From contig JAKSDM010000714.1 of the NCBI GenBank assembly GCA_022360135.1, forward strand, positions 1-6,513: a DNA stretch of 6,513 nt, given 5' to 3'. The notes beneath the pieces were generated by a model. The model was not told the origin of the DNA. It was given only the letters and a program-made list of their open reading frames with translations, and made no database searches. A program made the translations under genes and the position numbers. Positions 1 through 5,322 of the stretch are shown in pieces (the first letter of the stretch is position 1; every line of letters starts with the position of its first letter). This DNA comes from Pseudanabaenales cyanobacterium (GTDB lineage: Bacteria; Cyanobacteriota; Cyanobacteriia; Phormidesmidales; Phormidesmidaceae).

Positions 1-24
1 CCATTAAGTATTATTACCTTGGCG

Positions 25-33
25 TGATATGAT
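25..33 (+). promoter_or_regulatory. Candidate extended -10 promoter for the atp operon
   Basis: TATGAT at 28-33 is one mismatch from the TATAAT consensus and is preceded by TG one base upstream (25-26), the extended -10 arrangement. No good -35 box lies 16-18 bp upstream (TAAGTA at 5-10 matches poorly), as is usual for extended -10 promoters. Transcription would start around 39-41, giving a leader of about 45 nt before atpI. This is inferred from motif matching only, and the window begins too close to exclude further upstream promoters. Confidence 0.4.
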
Positions 34-41
34 GGGCCACA

Positions 42-54
42 GCTTAACTTAAGC
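42..54. repeat. 13-bp palindrome at the predicted transcript start
   Basis: GCTTAA (42-47) and TTAAGC (49-54) are exact reverse complements around a single central C. The element begins 8 bp after the candidate -10 box, at roughly +2 of the predicted transcript. A symmetric site here could be bound by a dimeric regulator. The one-base spacer makes an RNA hairpin with a full stem impossible. No known regulator consensus is recognised. Confidence 0.4.
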
Positions 55-85
55 AAGTGAACTATCGAAGCTAGTTTTCTAAACT

Positions 86-517
86 GTGGACTCGTCAAAC
101 GAGTATCTTGAAGATCCATCTGTAGCAGAAAATTCTGAGCTTAGTGACTTATCACTAGAGCCCAATCCTTCTATGCGGGAATACGTTCAACTCCAGCAAG
201 AGTTGTTGACTGTAACCCTGATAATCACCGGAATAGTATTTTTCTCTATATGGATTTTCTATACTCTCAATACCGCTCTAAACTATGTCATCGGAGCATG
301 CACAGGTGTGGTTTACTTGAAAATGTTGGCTAGAAGCGTTGAGCAGCTGGGTAGACAGAAAGAGAAAGTAGGTAAAAGCCAACTTGCTCCTTTTGTTGGA
401 TTGATTATAGTGGCGTCTCAAGTAGATCAGCTACAGATTATGCCGATTTTCTTCGGATTTCTAACCTATAAGGCTGCTGTCATTGTCTACATGCTAAGGA
501 CTTTGTTTGACGTCTAG
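86..517 (+). CDS. atpI: AtpI, ATP synthase assembly membrane protein (Atp1)
   Basis: This is a small hydrophobic protein of 143 aa, first in the operon as is usual for cyanobacterial atp1/atpI. The family is thought to help assemble or stabilise the c-ring and is not part of the finished enzyme. After an acidic, Ser-rich N-terminus (1-30) come four predicted membrane segments at about 41-60, 63-82, 99-112 and 118-138. Family-like stretches include LNTALNYVIGACTGVVYL and MPIFFGFLTYKAA. The start is GTG at 86: an in-frame TAA at 80-82 excludes anything earlier, and no clear Shine-Dalgarno is present (GAAG at 67-70 is 15 nt away). The ATG at residue 30, just before the conserved region, is an alternative that would give 114 aa. 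Identity is fairly secure from sequence and position; the exact start is not. Confidence 0.9.
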   Translation: MDSSNEYLEDPSVAENSELSDLSLEPNPSMREYVQLQQELLTVTLIITGIVFFSIWIFYTLNTALNYVIGACTGVVYLKMLARSVEQLGRQKEKVGKSQLAPFVGLIIVASQVDQLQIMPIFFGFLTYKAAVIVYMLRTLFDV

Positions 518-595
518 CTTATTCATTCTATCGAGATAGCCTTTTCTTGCAAGCCTCCATGCCCTAATGCCTCGTCAACCTGACTAAATTTGAGG

Positions 596-1354
596 ATGCT
601 AAGTTTGCTGGACATCTTTAACCCCTTCACTCTGGCTGAGTTAGAAGTTGGTCATCACTTTTATTGGCGGCTAGGCGGTCTTAAGCTCCATGGCCAGGTT
701 TTTATGACATCCTGGATTGTCATTGGTCTGCTTCTAATCGCCTCAATCATTGCGACTCGTAATGTCCAAAGGGTGCCGCAGGGAATGCAAAACTTCATGG
801 AATATGCTCTGGAGTTTGTTAGAGACATTGCCAAAAACCAGCTTGGTGAGAAGGAATATCGTCCCTGGGTTCCATTCATTGGCACATTATTTCTATTCAT
901 TTTTGTTTCCAACTGGTCCGGCGCTTTAGTTCCCTGGCGGCTGATTGAAATTCCAGAAGGTGAACTAGCTGCTCCGACAGGCGACATAAATACAACCGTG
1001 GCATTGGCGTTGCTAACTTCGCTTGCCTACTTCTATGCAGGCTTTAGTCGGCGGGGTCTGGGGTATTTCGCCAAATATATCGAGCCCACCCCCATTTTGC
1101 TGCCAATTGCAATTCTGGAAGATTTCACTAAACCCCTTTCCCTTAGTTTCCGTTTATTCGGAAACATTCTGGCGGATGAGTTGGTGGTGGCGGTACTAGT
1201 TCTACTGGTGCCTCTCTTTATTCCACTGCCGGTTATGATGTTAGGTCTTTTTACCAGCGCGATTCAGGCTCTGGTGTTTGCTACACTGGCGGCGGCCTAC
1301 ATCCATGAAGCGCTGGAAGGGCACGGTGAGGAAGGGCATGAGGAGAATTCCTAA
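596..1354 (+). CDS. atpB: ATP synthase Fo subunit a
   Basis: Subunit a forms the two proton half-channels next to the c-ring. The 252-aa protein has several membrane segments, at about 40-54, 92-107, 133-149, 166-205 and 209-235. The essential Arg of the fourth-helix motif SLSFRLFGN is residue 186 (E. coli R210), and the partner Gln of SAIQALVFATL is residue 224 (E. coli Q252). The N-terminal LEVGHHFYWRLGGLKLHGQ and the His/Glu-rich tail are cyanobacterium-like. I chose ATG at 596. A TTG at 590 in the same frame would add Met-Arg and cannot be excluded, and an in-frame TGA at 581-583 limits anything longer. Neither start has a well-placed Shine-Dalgarno: GAGG abuts the ATG with no spacing. 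The gap from atpI is 78 nt. Cyanobacterial literature sometimes calls this gene atpI. Confidence 0.96.
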   Translation: MLSLLDIFNPFTLAELEVGHHFYWRLGGLKLHGQVFMTSWIVIGLLLIASIIATRNVQRVPQGMQNFMEYALEFVRDIAKNQLGEKEYRPWVPFIGTLFLFIFVSNWSGALVPWRLIEIPEGELAAPTGDINTTVALALLTSLAYFYAGFSRRGLGYFAKYIEPTPILLPIAILEDFTKPLSLSFRLFGNILADELVVAVLVLLVPLFIPLPVMMLGLFTSAIQALVFATLAAAYIHEALEGHGEEGHEENS

Positions 1355-1403
1355 AAGCCCCTAGTTATTAATCGCCTATCGGTCCTAGCCGACGACTTGA
1401 AGC

Positions 1404-1468
1404 ATTGCACAACTCTGTTATGGTCATTAGCTTAGCAAGCGTAGCGATGACTATTAAGCCTGTGCAAT
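1404..1468 (+). repeat. Nested inverted repeats in the atpB-atpE gap
   Basis: ATTGCACA (1404-1411) and TGTGCAAT (1461-1468) are exact 8-nt reverse complements. Inside them, GTCAT (1423-1427) can pair with ATGAC (1447-1451), continuing after a small internal loop with GCT (1430-1432) and AGC (1443-1445). A competing small hairpin, GCTT-AGC-AAGC (1430-1440), is also possible. Together they allow a long imperfect stem-loop in the mRNA between subunits a and c. No T-tract follows, so this is not a typical terminator. A role in processing, stability or translation of the atpE message is inference. Confidence 0.45.
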
Positions 1469-1476
1469 ATGACCTA

Positions 1477-1496
1477 GTTAACCTGTTCGTTAACCT
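1477..1496 (+). repeat. Two GTTAACCT direct repeats, 12 bp apart
   Basis: GTTAACCT occurs at 1477-1484 and again at 1489-1496. Because GTTAAC is itself palindromic, the pair can also be read as a 6-bp hairpin with loop CTGTTC, or as two half-sites about one helical turn apart. It lies 50-70 nt before atpE. No matching regulator is recognised. Confidence 0.4.
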
Positions 1497-1532
1497 ACGC
1501 TTGTTAATTTTGTATCCTCTTGTATTTATTGA

Positions 1533-1536
1533 AAGG
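1533..1536 (+). promoter_or_regulatory. Shine-Dalgarno of atpE
   Basis: AAGG within GAAAGGAAAA sits 9 nt before the ATG at 1546. It fixes the start of subunit c, because a longer open frame reaches back to about 1405 and would otherwise suggest a 128-aa protein. It is one of only three well-formed ribosome sites in the operon, together with those of b' and delta. Confidence 0.75.
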
Positions 1537-1545
1537 AAAAACATC

Positions 1546-1791
1546 ATGGATCCACTCGTCGCTGCTGCTTCGGTTTTGGCTGCTGCCTTAGCAGTTGGTT
1601 TGGCCGCTATCGGTCCTGGTATTGGCCAAGGAAACGCCTCAGGCCAAGCCGTAGAGGGAATTGCCCGTCAACCTGAAGCAGAAGGTAAAATTCGCGGCAC
1701 CTTGCTTTTGACCCTGGCCTTTATGGAATCGCTTACGATCTATGGCCTAGTGATTTCTTTGGTTCTCTTATTCGCCAATCCTTTTTCTTAA
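1546..1791 (+). CDS. atpE: ATP synthase Fo subunit c (proteolipid)
   Basis: Subunit c assembles into the rotating membrane ring that carries protons. The protein has 81 aa, the normal cyanobacterial length, and forms a two-helix hairpin (about 4-39 and 49-77). Helix 1 carries the glycine series of ring packing (AAIGPGIGQGNASG, residues 20-33). The polar loop ARQPEAEGK (40-48) contacts gamma and epsilon. Helix 2 has the proton-binding Glu61 in FMESLTIYG, and the C-terminus LLFANPFS is family-typical. The start at 1546 rests on the ribosome site and the family N-terminus MDPLVAAASVLAA. Many copies are needed per enzyme (13-15 in studied cyanobacteria), which fits its unusually isolated position between two long structured gaps. 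It is also called atpH in chloroplast and some cyanobacterial nomenclature. Confidence 0.98.
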   Translation: MDPLVAAASVLAAALAVGLAAIGPGIGQGNASGQAVEGIARQPEAEGKIRGTLLLTLAFMESLTIYGLVISLVLLFANPFS

Positions 1792-1802
1792 CAATTGGGG
1801 CT

Positions 1803-1834
1803 TTGTAGAGACGTTTCAGACAACGTCTCTACAA
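1803..1834. repeat. Perfect 13-bp hairpin, cyanobacterial interspersed palindrome
   Basis: TTGTAGAGACGTT (1803-1815) and AACGTCTCTACAA (1822-1834) are exact reverse complements around a 6-nt loop TCAGAC, starting 12 nt after the atpE stop codon. From memory, the arm GTAGAGACGTT...AACGTCTCTAC is a dispersed palindromic repeat found many times in cyanobacterial, especially filamentous, genomes, so this is probably an inserted copy of a small repeat. In RNA it would form a strong hairpin protecting the 3' end of an atpE message or slowing read-through. No T-run follows, so a classical intrinsic terminator is not indicated. Confidence 0.8.
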
Positions 1835-1934
1835 TCAACTATATCCACTGTGAAGTTCTAGCCCCTAACTATATTTAACGGCTTTCTTTCTAGATACGTT
1901 GATCTTTAGGAATAGAGCTAATGGGTTGGGGGTC

Positions 1935-1940
1935 AAGGAG
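1935..1940 (+). promoter_or_regulatory. Shine-Dalgarno of the b' gene
   Basis: AAGGAG lies 8 nt before the ATG at 1949, close to ideal. It confirms the b' start and gives b' a stronger initiation signal than the b gene that follows it, which has none that is obvious. Confidence 0.85.
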
Positions 1941-1948
1941 ATAGAATA

Positions 1949-2377
1949 ATGTTTGATTTCGATGCAACTTTACCCTTGATGGCGCTCCAGTTTGTGCTGT
2001 TAACACTGATTTTGAATGCTGTCTTCTATAAACCTTTGACCAAGGTGATGGATGAACGGGAAGACTACATCCGGAAAAGTCAAACTGACGCGACAGAACG
2101 CTTAGCCAAGGCTGAGCGTTTGGCTAAGCAGTACGAGCAAGAACTCGCAGAAAGCCGCAAGCAGTCCCAGGCAATCATTACAGCGGCCCAAGCCGAAGCC
2201 CAGAAAGTTGTCGCCCAGCAAATTTCTGAGGCTCAGCAGGAGGCGCAGAGTCAGCGTGAGCAGGCTCAAAGGGAGCTAGATCAGCAAAAGCAAGAAGCAA
2301 TGGCTTCCTTGGAACAGCAGGTTGAGGCGCTAAGCCAACAGATTTTCGAAAAGCTTCTGGGCTCTCAGTTGGTGTAG
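1949..2377 (+). CDS. atpF2: ATP synthase Fo subunit b' (second b-type stator)
   Basis: This is one half of the b/b' heterodimer that forms the peripheral stalk in photosynthetic bacteria and chloroplasts. The 142-aa protein has one membrane helix at about 8-27, followed by YKPLTKVMDEREDYI, the b'-type junction to the stalk. A long Gln/Glu/Ala-rich coiled coil runs from about 35 to 137. Unlike the b protein downstream it has almost no residues before the membrane helix, which separates b' from b. The start is supported by AAGGAG 8 nt upstream. The gene stands 157 nt after atpE and 63 nt before atpF. In older cyanobacterial naming it is atpG, which conflicts with the bacterial name for gamma. 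Confidence 0.95.
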   Translation: MFDFDATLPLMALQFVLLTLILNAVFYKPLTKVMDEREDYIRKSQTDATERLAKAERLAKQYEQELAESRKQSQAIITAAQAEAQKVVAQQISEAQQEAQSQREQAQRELDQQKQEAMASLEQQVEALSQQIFEKLLGSQLV

Positions 2378-2440
2378 AGGGGGCGAAGGCTTGACATTTG
2401 CAAAGGGTAGACGCGAGAACTTGAAAACATCAATGCAGTT

Positions 2441-2974
2441 ATGAGTATCATTGGGACTTCTTTATTGCTTGCAACTGAGGAAGGTGGCTTTGGTCTAAAC
2501 TTCAACCTCCTGGAGACCAATCTCATCAACCTATCTATTTTGATTGGACTGCTGGTTTACCTTGGACGTAATTTCCTCGGTAATGTTATGGCTGAACGTC
2601 GCCTCAAAATCGAGACAGCCATTCAAGCAGTAGAAAAGCGCCAGCAAGAAGCTGCTGCTGCATTAGCAGAACAACAGCAGTTGCTGACCCAAGCCCAATC
2701 CTCAGCAGCCAAGATTAAGGCAGAGGCGGAGGCGCGCTCGAAAGTTGTCAGGGCGGATATCTTGGCTCAAGCTAAACAAGATATTCAGCGAATGAAGCTA
2801 GATGCCGATAGAGACCTTAACTCTCAACGAGAAAAGGTTATCAAAGAGTTACGTCAGAAAGTTGTAGCTTTAGCAATGCAGAAAGTTGAATCACAACTCC
2901 GGGATCGAATGGATGATTCGCTGCAGCAAAAACTGATCAATCAAAGTATTGTTTTGCTAGGAGGTCGTTCGTGA
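2441..2974 (+). CDS. atpF: ATP synthase Fo subunit b
   Basis: Subunit b pairs with b' to form the stator linking membrane subunit a to delta and alpha. The 177-aa protein has an N-terminal extension with the family stretch GGFGLNFNLLETNLINL (15-31), a membrane helix at about 27-46, then a charged coiled coil from about 50 to 165, including KIKAEAEARSKVVRADIL (91-108). The C-terminus contacts delta. ATG at 2441 agrees with the family N-terminus, although no clear Shine-Dalgarno is visible. An ATG 8 nt upstream (2433) opens only a three-codon frame whose TGA (2442-2444) overlaps this start. The last 4 bp overlap the delta GTG start, and the delta ribosome site lies in this gene's final codons, so the two are probably translationally coupled. 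Confidence 0.96.
   Translation: MSIIGTSLLLATEEGGFGLNFNLLETNLINLSILIGLLVYLGRNFLGNVMAERRLKIETAIQAVEKRQQEAAAALAEQQQLLTQAQSSAAKIKAEAEARSKVVRADILAQAKQDIQRMKLDADRDLNSQREKVIKELRQKVVALAMQKVESQLRDRMDDSLQQKLINQSIVLLGGRS
2959..2964 (+). promoter_or_regulatory. Shine-Dalgarno of atpH inside the end of atpF
   Basis: AGGAGG, a complete anti-16S match, sits 6 nt before the GTG at 2971, within the last codons of atpF. It settles the choice of the GTG start for delta and probably offsets the weaker start codon. Confidence 0.85.
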
Positions 2975-3528
2975 GAGATAGTATCGTTACCTCAGAGATA
3001 CTGGCTCCCTATGCGCAAGCCTTAATGTCCCTGGCTGAGTCCCATCAATTAACGGATCGTTTTGGGCAGGATGTCGGTTTGCTGCTTGAGTTGCTGGAAA
3101 GTTCAGCAGAATTACGCCAATTTTTGGCCAGTCCTCTGGTTCAGGCGGAGTCTAAAAAAACGGTTTTACGTCAAGTTTCAGGCGATCAGGTGCATGCTTA
3201 TGTGCGCCAATTTTTGATGATTTTAGTTGATCGGGGTCGGATCATTTTCCTAGAAGGTATTTGTAAGCAGTATCAAAATTTGCTTCGTAAATTCAATCAA
3301 ACGGTGCTGGCAGAAGTGACCTCAGCGGTTGATCTCTCTGACGCCCAGAAAGACGCCATCCGCCAGCGGGTGATTGATATAACTGGCGCTCGGCAGGTCG
3401 AGTTGGCTAATAGTCTTGATCCTGAGTTGATTGGAGGCGTGATTATTAAAATCGGCTCCCAAATAATTGACGCCAGCCTACGCGGGCAGCTTCGGCGGAT
3501 TGGCATGCAGCTGAGCAGCGCCACATAA
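2971..3528 (+). CDS. atpH: ATP synthase F1 subunit delta
   Basis: Delta sits on top of the F1 head and ties alpha subunits to the b/b' stalk (the OSCP role). The 185-aa protein is of normal length. The N-terminal helical domain (about 8-110) begins with ILAPYAQALMSLAE. The C-terminal domain holds the family signature region SLDPELIGGVIIKIGSQIID (148-167), followed by ASLRGQLRRI. The start is GTG at 2971, sharing GTGA with the atpF stop and served by AGGAGG 6 nt upstream. The last two codons and stop (Ala-Thr-TAA) fall in a short imperfect tandem duplication that continues past the gene, so the extreme C-terminus may have shifted in this lineage. The gene is often called atpD in cyanobacterial literature. 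Confidence 0.96.
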   Translation: MRDSIVTSEILAPYAQALMSLAESHQLTDRFGQDVGLLLELLESSAELRQFLASPLVQAESKKTVLRQVSGDQVHAYVRQFLMILVDRGRIIFLEGICKQYQNLLRKFNQTVLAEVTSAVDLSDAQKDAIRQRVIDITGARQVELANSLDPELIGGVIIKIGSQIIDASLRGQLRRIGMQLSSAT

Positions 3529-3564
3529 TAATTTTATTTAATGAGCCACATAGTAATTTAATGA
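3520..3564 (+). repeat. Imperfect tandem duplication of the delta 3' end
   Basis: The 25-nt segment 3520-3544 begins GCCACATAATAATTT and ends TTTAATGA. The 20-nt segment 3545-3564 begins GCCACATAGTAATTT and ends AATGA. They align with one substitution and a 5-nt length difference. The first copy contains the delta stop (Ala-Thr-TAA), and the second would read Ala-Thr-TAG in its own frame. A local slippage-type duplication is the simplest explanation. Confidence 0.6.
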
Positions 3565-3595
3565 TTTGACAGACGCTGGATTTCACAAATCTGCA

Positions 3596-3624
3596 GAGAC
3601 CCTGAATTTTTTAATCATTATAAT
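3596..3624 (+). promoter_or_regulatory. Candidate internal promoter before atpA
   Basis: TATAAT at 3619-3624 matches the -10 consensus exactly. GAGACC at 3596-3601, 17 bp upstream, matches the GAC core of TTGACA (3 of 6). Transcription would start near 3631, leaving a leader of about 76 nt before atpA. The 178-nt gap is the longest in the second half of the operon, and a separate promoter could raise alpha and gamma relative to the stator genes. The region is AT-rich, so a chance match is possible. Confidence 0.45.
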
Positions 3625-3706
3625 GCTGAGACAAATCGCTAACCGCTAAAAAGCAAACTCAATCTTTGTTCCTTCATCATTAAAGCTAGTCAAAAGAGAA
3701 GTTCCT

Positions 3707-5221
3707 ATGGTAAGCATCAGACCTGACGAAATCAGCAGCATTATTCGCCAGCAGATTGAACAGTACGATCAGGAGATTAAGGTTTCCAACGTCGGTACTG
3801 TGCTGCAAGTGGGGGATGGTATCGCCCGCGTCTATGGCCTGGAAAAGGTCATGGCTGGAGAACTTTTGGAGTTTGAAGACGGCACCGCCGGAATCGCCCT
3901 TAACCTGGAGGAAGATAATGTCGGCGCCGTATTGATGGGAGATGGCCGTAAAATCCAGGAAGGCGGTTCGGTGACCTCTACTGGTCGGATTGCTGAGGTG
4001 CCAGTGGGAGAGGCGGTTCTAGGACGGGTGGTTGATGCGTTGGCTCGCCCCATTGATGGTAAGGGAGATATTCAAACCACTGAGTCTCGACTGATTGAGT
4101 CCCCTGCTCCCGGCATCATTCAGCGGAAATCGGTGTACGAACCGCTGCAAACTGGAATTACTGCAATTGACGCCATGATTCCCATTGGTCGGGGGCAGCG
4201 GGAGTTGATTATTGGCGACCGGCAAACGGGTAAGACGGCGATCGCGATCGACACTATCCTCAATCAAAAAGGTGAGGATGTGATTTGTGTCTATGTTGCG
4301 ATTGGGCAAAAGGCGGCGTCAGTCGCCCAAATTGTCAGTGTGTTGGAATCCCGGGGAGCGCTGGAGTACACCATCGTGGTGGCGGCAAACGCCAATGATC
4401 CGGCGCCGCTCCAGTTTCTGGCTCCCTACACGGGCGCCACATTGGCTGAGTCCTTTATGTATAAAGGCAAGCATACCCTAGTGATTTACGACGATTTATC
4501 TAAGCAGGCCCAAGCCTATCGCCAGATGTCCCTACTACTGCGTCGTCCGCCTGGGCGGGAAGCCTATCCCGGTGATGTATTCTATCTTCACTCTCGTCTG
4601 CTAGAGCGGGCCGCCAAGCTGAGTCCAGAGTTGGGAGAAGGCAGCATGACCGCTCTGCCGATTATTGAAACTCAGGCCGGAGACGTATCGGCTTATATCC
4701 CCACCAATGTGATTTCGATTACGGATGGTCAGATTTTCTTGTCCTCAGACTTATTCAACTCCGGTCTGCGGCCTGCAATCAATGCCGGTATTTCCGTATC
4801 CCGCGTAGGCTCTGCGGCCCAAACTAAAGCAATTAAGAAAGTGGCGGGTAAGGTGAAGCTAGAATTGGCCCAGTTTGATGAGCTGCAAGCCTTCTCTCAA
4901 TTTGCTTCTGATTTGGATCAGGCCACTCAACTGCAGCTAGCGCGAGGTCAGCGCTTGCGGGAGTTGTTGAAGCAGTCCCAGTATTCTCCCCTATCCCTGC
5001 CGGAACAGGTTGCCTTGATCTATTCAGGCATCAATGGCTATCTGGATGACATTCCGATTGAGCAAGTAACTAGCTTTACAGCAGAACTGCGCTCCTACAT
5101 CCAAACCAGCAAGCAAGAATTCGCTAATCTGATTAAAGAGAAAAGGGTTTTGACTGAGGACGCTGAAGCCCTATTGAAGGAAGCCATCAAAGAATGTAAG
5201 CAGAGTTTTGCCGCATCCTAA
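3707..5221 (+). CDS. atpA: ATP synthase F1 subunit alpha
   Basis: Alpha alternates with beta in the F1 hexamer and carries the non-catalytic nucleotide sites. The protein has 504 aa, normal length. Domains in order: N-terminal helix that binds delta (1-25), beta-barrel (about 26-95), nucleotide-binding domain (96-380) and C-terminal helical domain (381-504). The P-loop GDRQTGKT is at 170-177. The Walker B strand LVIYDD ends at Asp263, followed by LSKQAQAYRQ. The alpha/beta signature PAINAGISVS is at 356-365, and Arg366 in SRVGSAAQ is the arginine finger reaching into the beta site. ATG at 3707 is preceded by GAGAAG (3696-3701) at 5 nt spacing, a modest ribosome site. The catalytic beta subunit is not in this window; in most cyanobacteria it lies with epsilon in a second operon. 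Confidence 0.99.
   Translation: MVSIRPDEISSIIRQQIEQYDQEIKVSNVGTVLQVGDGIARVYGLEKVMAGELLEFEDGTAGIALNLEEDNVGAVLMGDGRKIQEGGSVTSTGRIAEVPVGEAVLGRVVDALARPIDGKGDIQTTESRLIESPAPGIIQRKSVYEPLQTGITAIDAMIPIGRGQRELIIGDRQTGKTAIAIDTILNQKGEDVICVYVAIGQKAASVAQIVSVLESRGALEYTIVVAANANDPAPLQFLAPYTGATLAESFMYKGKHTLVIYDDLSKQAQAYRQMSLLLRRPPGREAYPGDVFYLHSRLLERAAKLSPELGEGSMTALPIIETQAGDVSAYIPTNVISITDGQIFLSSDLFNSGLRPAINAGISVSRVGSAAQTKAIKKVAGKVKLELAQFDELQAFSQFASDLDQATQLQLARGQRLRELLKQSQYSPLSLPEQVALIYSGINGYLDDIPIEQVTSFTAELRSYIQTSKQEFANLIKEKRVLTEDAEALLKEAIKECKQSFAAS
4238..4245. repeat. HIP1 octamer within atpA
   Basis: GCGATCGC, the highly iterated palindrome abundant in many cyanobacterial genomes, lies just after the P-loop codons of atpA and runs into an overlapping CGATCG. 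It supports the taxonomic assignment. Confidence 0.7.
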
Positions 5222-5245
5222 GGATATAAAACTGTAAGCGATTCT

Positions 5246-5288
5246 ATCGGTTATCAGATTTCTGGACCCATCCCAGCTGATAGCCGAT
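5246..5288 (+). repeat. Strong two-part hairpin between atpA and the gamma gene
   Basis: ATCGGTTATCAG (5246-5257) pairs with CTGATAGCCGAT (5277-5288) over 12 bp with one G-U. Stacked inside it, CTGG (5262-5265) pairs with CCAG (5273-5276) around a 7-nt loop ACCCATC, leaving a 4-nt bulge ATTT on one side. A smaller hairpin, GCTAG-TAGAGG-CTAGC, follows at 5290-5305. No T-tract follows, so termination of the simple type is unlikely. An mRNA processing or stabilising role between alpha and gamma is inferred from position only. Confidence 0.65.
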
Positions 5289-5322
5289 CGCTAGTAGAGG
5301 CTAGCTGAGTGAGATAAGAATT

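Noticed and set aside
661..987. A 108-aa reverse-strand open frame inside atpB
   Set aside because: It lies opposite the conserved coding frame of subunit a, has no recognisable domain, and is a typical shadow frame. The same holds for the reverse frames within delta, alpha and gamma.
1405..1545. A 47-residue N-terminal extension of subunit c in the same frame
   Set aside because: The c subunit is about 81 aa with N-terminus MDPLVAAAS, a good ribosome site precedes 1546, and the upstream frame shows no family similarity and overlaps the structured gap.
1921..1944. Seven-codon upstream open frame overlapping the b' ribosome site
   Set aside because: The short ATG-to-TAG frame has no ribosome site of its own and is easily due to chance.
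2391..2396. Perfect TTGACA between b' and b as a promoter -35
   Set aside because: No acceptable -10 box lies 16-18 bp downstream. The TTGACA at 3566-3571 was rejected for the same reason.
4287..4481. A 64-aa + strand open frame inside atpA
   Set aside because: It is an alternative frame of the conserved nucleotide-binding region, and its Arg/Trp-rich product has no family features.
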